This document shows, piece after piece, positions 60,551 through 64,000 of a stretch of DNA of 64,000 nt. The stretch covers positions 15,158,532-15,222,531 of the forward strand of contig OX940871.1 in NCBI GenBank assembly GCA_954871525.1, read 5' to 3'. Source of the stretch: Parietaria judaica (taxonomy: Eukaryota; Streptophyta; Magnoliopsida; Rosales; Urticaceae). The notes beneath the pieces were generated by a model. That model saw only the letters and a list, made by a program, of their open reading frames with translations, ran no database searches and was not told the origin of the DNA. The translations under genes were made by a program, and so were the position numbers. How positions within the stretch are numbered: position 1 is the stretch's first letter; every line of letters begins with the position of its first letter.

Positions 60551-61823
60551 ACCGTCGGCATACACATCGACAAACGATGTATTTGTAAAATGGAACATGC
60601 GAAACGATATCGATATCGCAAACTCTTAATATAAGAATGAATATTTAATTTTATTGAATTCTCAACAAAATAACAAAAACGACTTTATTCAATTAATATA
60701 CTTACTATTTTATCGAGTACGTTATTAATAAACTATTCTATTTGCTAAAAGTACTTCACGTCTCACCTACTAGTCTACTACTCCCTCCGAGCTAATGATT
60801 CAAATTCATTGAAGAGAGAAGCTTAAACACTTCACCACCATCGGAGCTTCTCTGCACTGTAAGTGAGTATCTGCTCTTCTTCTCCGATCTAGAAGTGGCT
60901 CGGTTATCGGACCCTGAGATTGAATGTCGCAGCTTTGCTGAAATTCCTTTTACCAGATTGTGAAAATGGGATTGCTAGGGTTTTGGGGCTTCTTGTTGTG
61001 ACTGGTGATTGAGAAGAAGAAGAAGAAGAATAAGTATGAAAACCAAAGAGAGAAATGTTGTCTAGTTTCATGATCATTCAGTTTGGTGATTGCCCATTTG
61101 ACTCAACCTCTTCCTTGCTATATATAGGGCTTGAAATCGCAGAGCTGGGTGGTCATGAGTGTATGTATATGTATATATAGTATAACTAGACACCGTTGGG
61201 TGATCGTAAGGAACTTTGTGGAAATGGAATAGTGAAGTACGAAAATAAATTTGGACATTGAGATTTGTTCTTATTGTATGTTAGAACACGGGTTTGACGG
61301 GCTGCGATTGAGGTACTTTCCGTTAGCAAAACCGATCTCGATCTCGAGAGATGGGAGCGCTGCCTAGTTTTCACTAAGTACAATGTCTTTTCTTTGAGAG
61401 CAATGTGATGTCTTGTGTAGTGCTAATCTGTGAGAAACCTCCTAAACAATCTTAAGTGAATATAAAAACGTGTGCGATATTGTATGCTAAATGACGTGTA
61501 GCACAGTTGACTTACTCTCGTGATTTTTCTACACCGTCGTATACGGAATGTACACGGAGACAGATAATTTAAAAGGTTGATGACATTAATTTAGGAGAGT
61601 TCTTGAGATTTTGAGTGAATACTTGACAGAAGAAAAGAAAAGAAAAAATACTGACTTAGAGCTAAGTTCAATTTTTGTATGGATTTATCATGTTTGTAAT
61701 AGAAGACTATACATATGTTTACATGTTCTTTTGAATATAAACATTACAGAATGCCTTGACGTTTTTTCCGCAGGCTAGAATTCTAAGCTGACTGGGGATC
61801 ATCGCACTTTGCAAAATCATAAA

Positions 61824-64000
61824 ATGTCACCCCAAAGTTTATGTTGCTCCCCGATCAGCTGTTCCACCGCGAAGGTCAATAATCTTGTTACTCCAAGAAG
61901 ATCAACCCAATCATCACTTTTCTCCAACTTCATTACCAAATCCAATCTCAGGTTTGTTACTCTATTTGGATTTTGCATCTTTTCGCTCCAGAATGCAATG
62001 TTTGTGTTGAGATTAACGGGTAAAATCATGGGTATTGAATCTTGACTCTCGGCAAAGGGAAATAGTTATGGTTGCTTCTAGTCCATTCTTCGCAAATCAT
62101 GCTCAAAACTAATTACATATAAGTTAGACAGGAAAGTTAAAAGAGTAGTTAATGATTGTGCTTAAAGTTATACATTGGACACCGGTTATTGCACCAGAAC
62201 TTGATTTTTCTGAAAGCTATCTGTTTTTCTGCGGAAACGGGTTTCTGATGCGATTCGATATGAAAATGATCACACAAAAACGCAGAATATAATACGGCCA
62301 ACGGGAATTCACCAAAGCGATGAATTCTATTCTTCTTTATTAATTAAAAATCGTAAAATCAATAGTTCGGACCAATCCTTCGAGATCGAGGCCGAGACAT
62401 ATCCAAACTAGTTAGCATGAAAATGTTTGACGGTAATCGCTGAACCATATAACTATAAGTCTATAACTAAGGCTTCACCCCTAAATTTTATTACAAAATT
62501 GAGAAAAGACCTAAGTGCCCTTATTGGGTCAATTAAAACTTTATTAATAAACAGGAAATAAACTAATTGCTATTGCATCCCTAGGCTTTGGTACTGGTTT
62601 TCAGTAAGAAAATATGGTTCGTTTTTCCCGATTTTGGTTTTGATAATGGCGAAAAATGAGAACCGGAATGGTGGTTTTACCCCTATCTGAATGATGTAAC
62701 TTAAACTTGTGAATTGCAAGGTTGAACCACTCAGCAAGAGAAGATGATCACAGAAAGCACAAAAGCCTTTCACTGGTTCGCAGCAACCAGGTTGGAGCTC
62801 CGGTAGCCTCTCCAGAAATACTCGACATAAGTGACATCATCACCGAGGAGTTGTTTGAGGAGATGTTTCCGTACCGAAACGACCGTCGGTGCCCAGCCAA
62901 AGGTTTCTACACGTACGAGGCTTTCCTGGCTGCCGCCACGCGGTTTCCAGCCTTCGGTAACACTGGTACCATGGAAGCTCGCCGGAGAGAGCTCGCCGCT
63001 TTCTTTGGACAAACATCGCATGAAACTAGGGGTATGAGTAACGTCATTGCAAAATAGCTTCGCTAATTGTTTGCTTAGGATTTACAAAATATTACTCTTA
63101 TTGTAGCACTAAACAACATTACTTGAATTTGGATAGATTTTTGATTATGTGTTTGGAGCGTTCTTAGGCCTGTTTTTCTGCTTATATGGCATGGTGACAA
63201 GAATAAAGTCTGGGTTGGTTATGTTTTCCGAGTGTTTTCGAAGCTGTTTGGTTCCCGTTTCGAAACTGATTTTTCTGCTCTCGTTTTTTGAACAGATAAC
63301 ACATTCTTATGAACACATTTTTTAATATATATACGGGTTTGTATAAAAAATATGCTTTACTCGAAAGGTACTATTTTTTTTATTTCTTTATTCTGTTTAC
63401 ACTTTCTCACGACACGTACATACAACCGAACACTTCCATCGGTTTTAACTTTCCGGACATTTAAAAGTTAACCAGCGTTCGATTGCTTATTTACGTTAGT
63501 ATGTTTTAACACATTCAGGAGGATGGAGAGACGCACCGGGAGGGAGATACGTGTGGGGGTATTGCCATATTAGGGAAATGAACCCACGAAGTGACTATTG
63601 CGTGGAAAGCAAGATATGTCCTGCTGTTCCCGGCCAGAAATACTACGGCCGAGGACCCATCCAGCTCACCTTGTAAGTACTCATCCCTCGCATTATATCC
63701 CGCCATCTCCATGGCAATCGATAATTACTAAGCTAGCTTTGCCTATGGGACTCGAAACTCGGAAGAGATGCTATTTTCTTGGATATGTCAGCAATAGGAC
63801 TAAACATTCTAATGAATCTTCATCAATTTCCCCGTGATAACCGTAACATTGGCCCGAGTGACTGGCAGGCCGAAACTCGGGTGTGGGCATTTTTATTTCT
63901 GCTTTATGATTTATTTTACAGAATAAAATAGTGTATTATTATTCAGTCATTGATGAGGTTATTCTCATTAATGAAAACCATCTTTCAACCAAATTACTCT
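61824..64000 (+). CDS. GH19 chitinase copy B, partial at window end, both catalytic Glu present
   Basis: Paralogue of 39045-41298. Exons seen: 61824-61951 (leader), 62721-63031 and 63519-63672; the third catalytic exon lies outside. The first catalytic Glu is in SHETRGGW. The second is intact here ([12 protein letters not shown] at 63575-63577), where copy A has Gln. The ATG used by the short model of copy A is ATT here, so translation must start in the leader exon. That exon has the same length (128 nt) and phase as in copy A and begins [17 protein letters not shown]. Joined this way the frame stays open. No chitin-binding domain, and no obvious secretion signal. The linker after the leader is 12 codons shorter than in copy A. 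Confidence 0.72.
62120..62695. mobile_element. Unclassified insertion in intron 1 of chitinase copy B
   Basis: The intron between the leader exon and the next exon is 195 bp in copy A but 769 bp in copy B. The extra DNA contains ttcacccctaaattttatta and gtggttttacccctatctga blocks. Its ends and class are unclear. Confidence 0.55.

Larger units (their letters stand above)
60834..64000. repeat. Segmental duplication, copy B (chitinase region), truncated by window end
   Basis: Same order as 38225-40600: leader exon with ctcttcttctccgatcta, leader intron, leader coding exon, chitinase exons, introns. It differs by indels, including a 575-bp gain at about 62120-62695. Confidence 0.9.

Overview
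The window is nuclear DNA of a flowering plant, most likely a eudicot. It has a plant RNA polymerase II largest-subunit gene with many short introns, two other small plant genes, GH19 chitinases, and a dense, nested load of plant transposons (hAT, Mutator-like, Ty3/Gypsy, Copia solo LTR, tRNA-derived SINEs, Tourist-like MITE, foldback elements). Exon edges were placed by eye from GT/AG signals, reading-frame continuity and remembered family sequence; no alignment was run.

Layout. 0.2-0.9 kb: unrecognised 177-residue ORF with a TATA box (minus). 2.0-9.5 kb: complete 14-exon NRPB1 (minus). 10.4-15.5 kb: 5.1-kb hAT element with a perfect 8-bp target duplication and a decayed transposase. 16.3-16.9 kb: Copia-type solo LTR. 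18.2-20.3 kb: two small plant genes (an At4g08330-like zinc protein and a 163-residue protein of the EEDHLLAAIKAAARIRAR family). 20.7-24.4 kb: foldback, hAT-derived, SINE and MITE insertions. 24.4-37.9 kb: 13.4-kb Mutator-like element (MULE-1) with a 9-bp target duplication. It carries a broken transposase on the plus strand and an uninterrupted 8-exon DUF1985 gene on the minus strand, and a second hAT is nested inside it. 39.0-41.3 kb: GH19 chitinase copy A. 41.6-42.0 kb: receptor-kinase fragment. 42.2-51.0 kb: relic of a second DUF1985 element (MULE-2) with two dead DUF1985 copies and a transposase fragment. 52.3-58.3 kb: Gypsy chromovirus (minus). 59.0-60.6 kb: small hAT derivative with a foldback nested in it. 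60.8-64.0 kb: duplicated chitinase copy B, cut by the window end.

The most interesting reading concerns the two DUF1985 elements. Non-coding DNA of MULE-1 is saturated with a short dyad, GTAAC-N4-GTTAC. Non-coding DNA of MULE-2 is saturated with an unrelated motif, TACCGCTA/TAGCGGTA. In Arabidopsis VANDAL transposons, VANC proteins (DUF1985) act as sequence-specific anti-silencing factors that recognise a short motif accumulated in the non-coding parts of their own family. The architecture here is what such a system would look like with new motifs. MULE-1 keeps the DUF1985 gene open while its transposase has decayed.

A second point of interest is the chitinase pair. Copy A has Gln where copy B and the family have the second catalytic Glu. 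Both copies lack a secretion signal and chitin-binding domain, but share an upstream exon that would splice in frame to give a non-secretory, transit-peptide-like leader.
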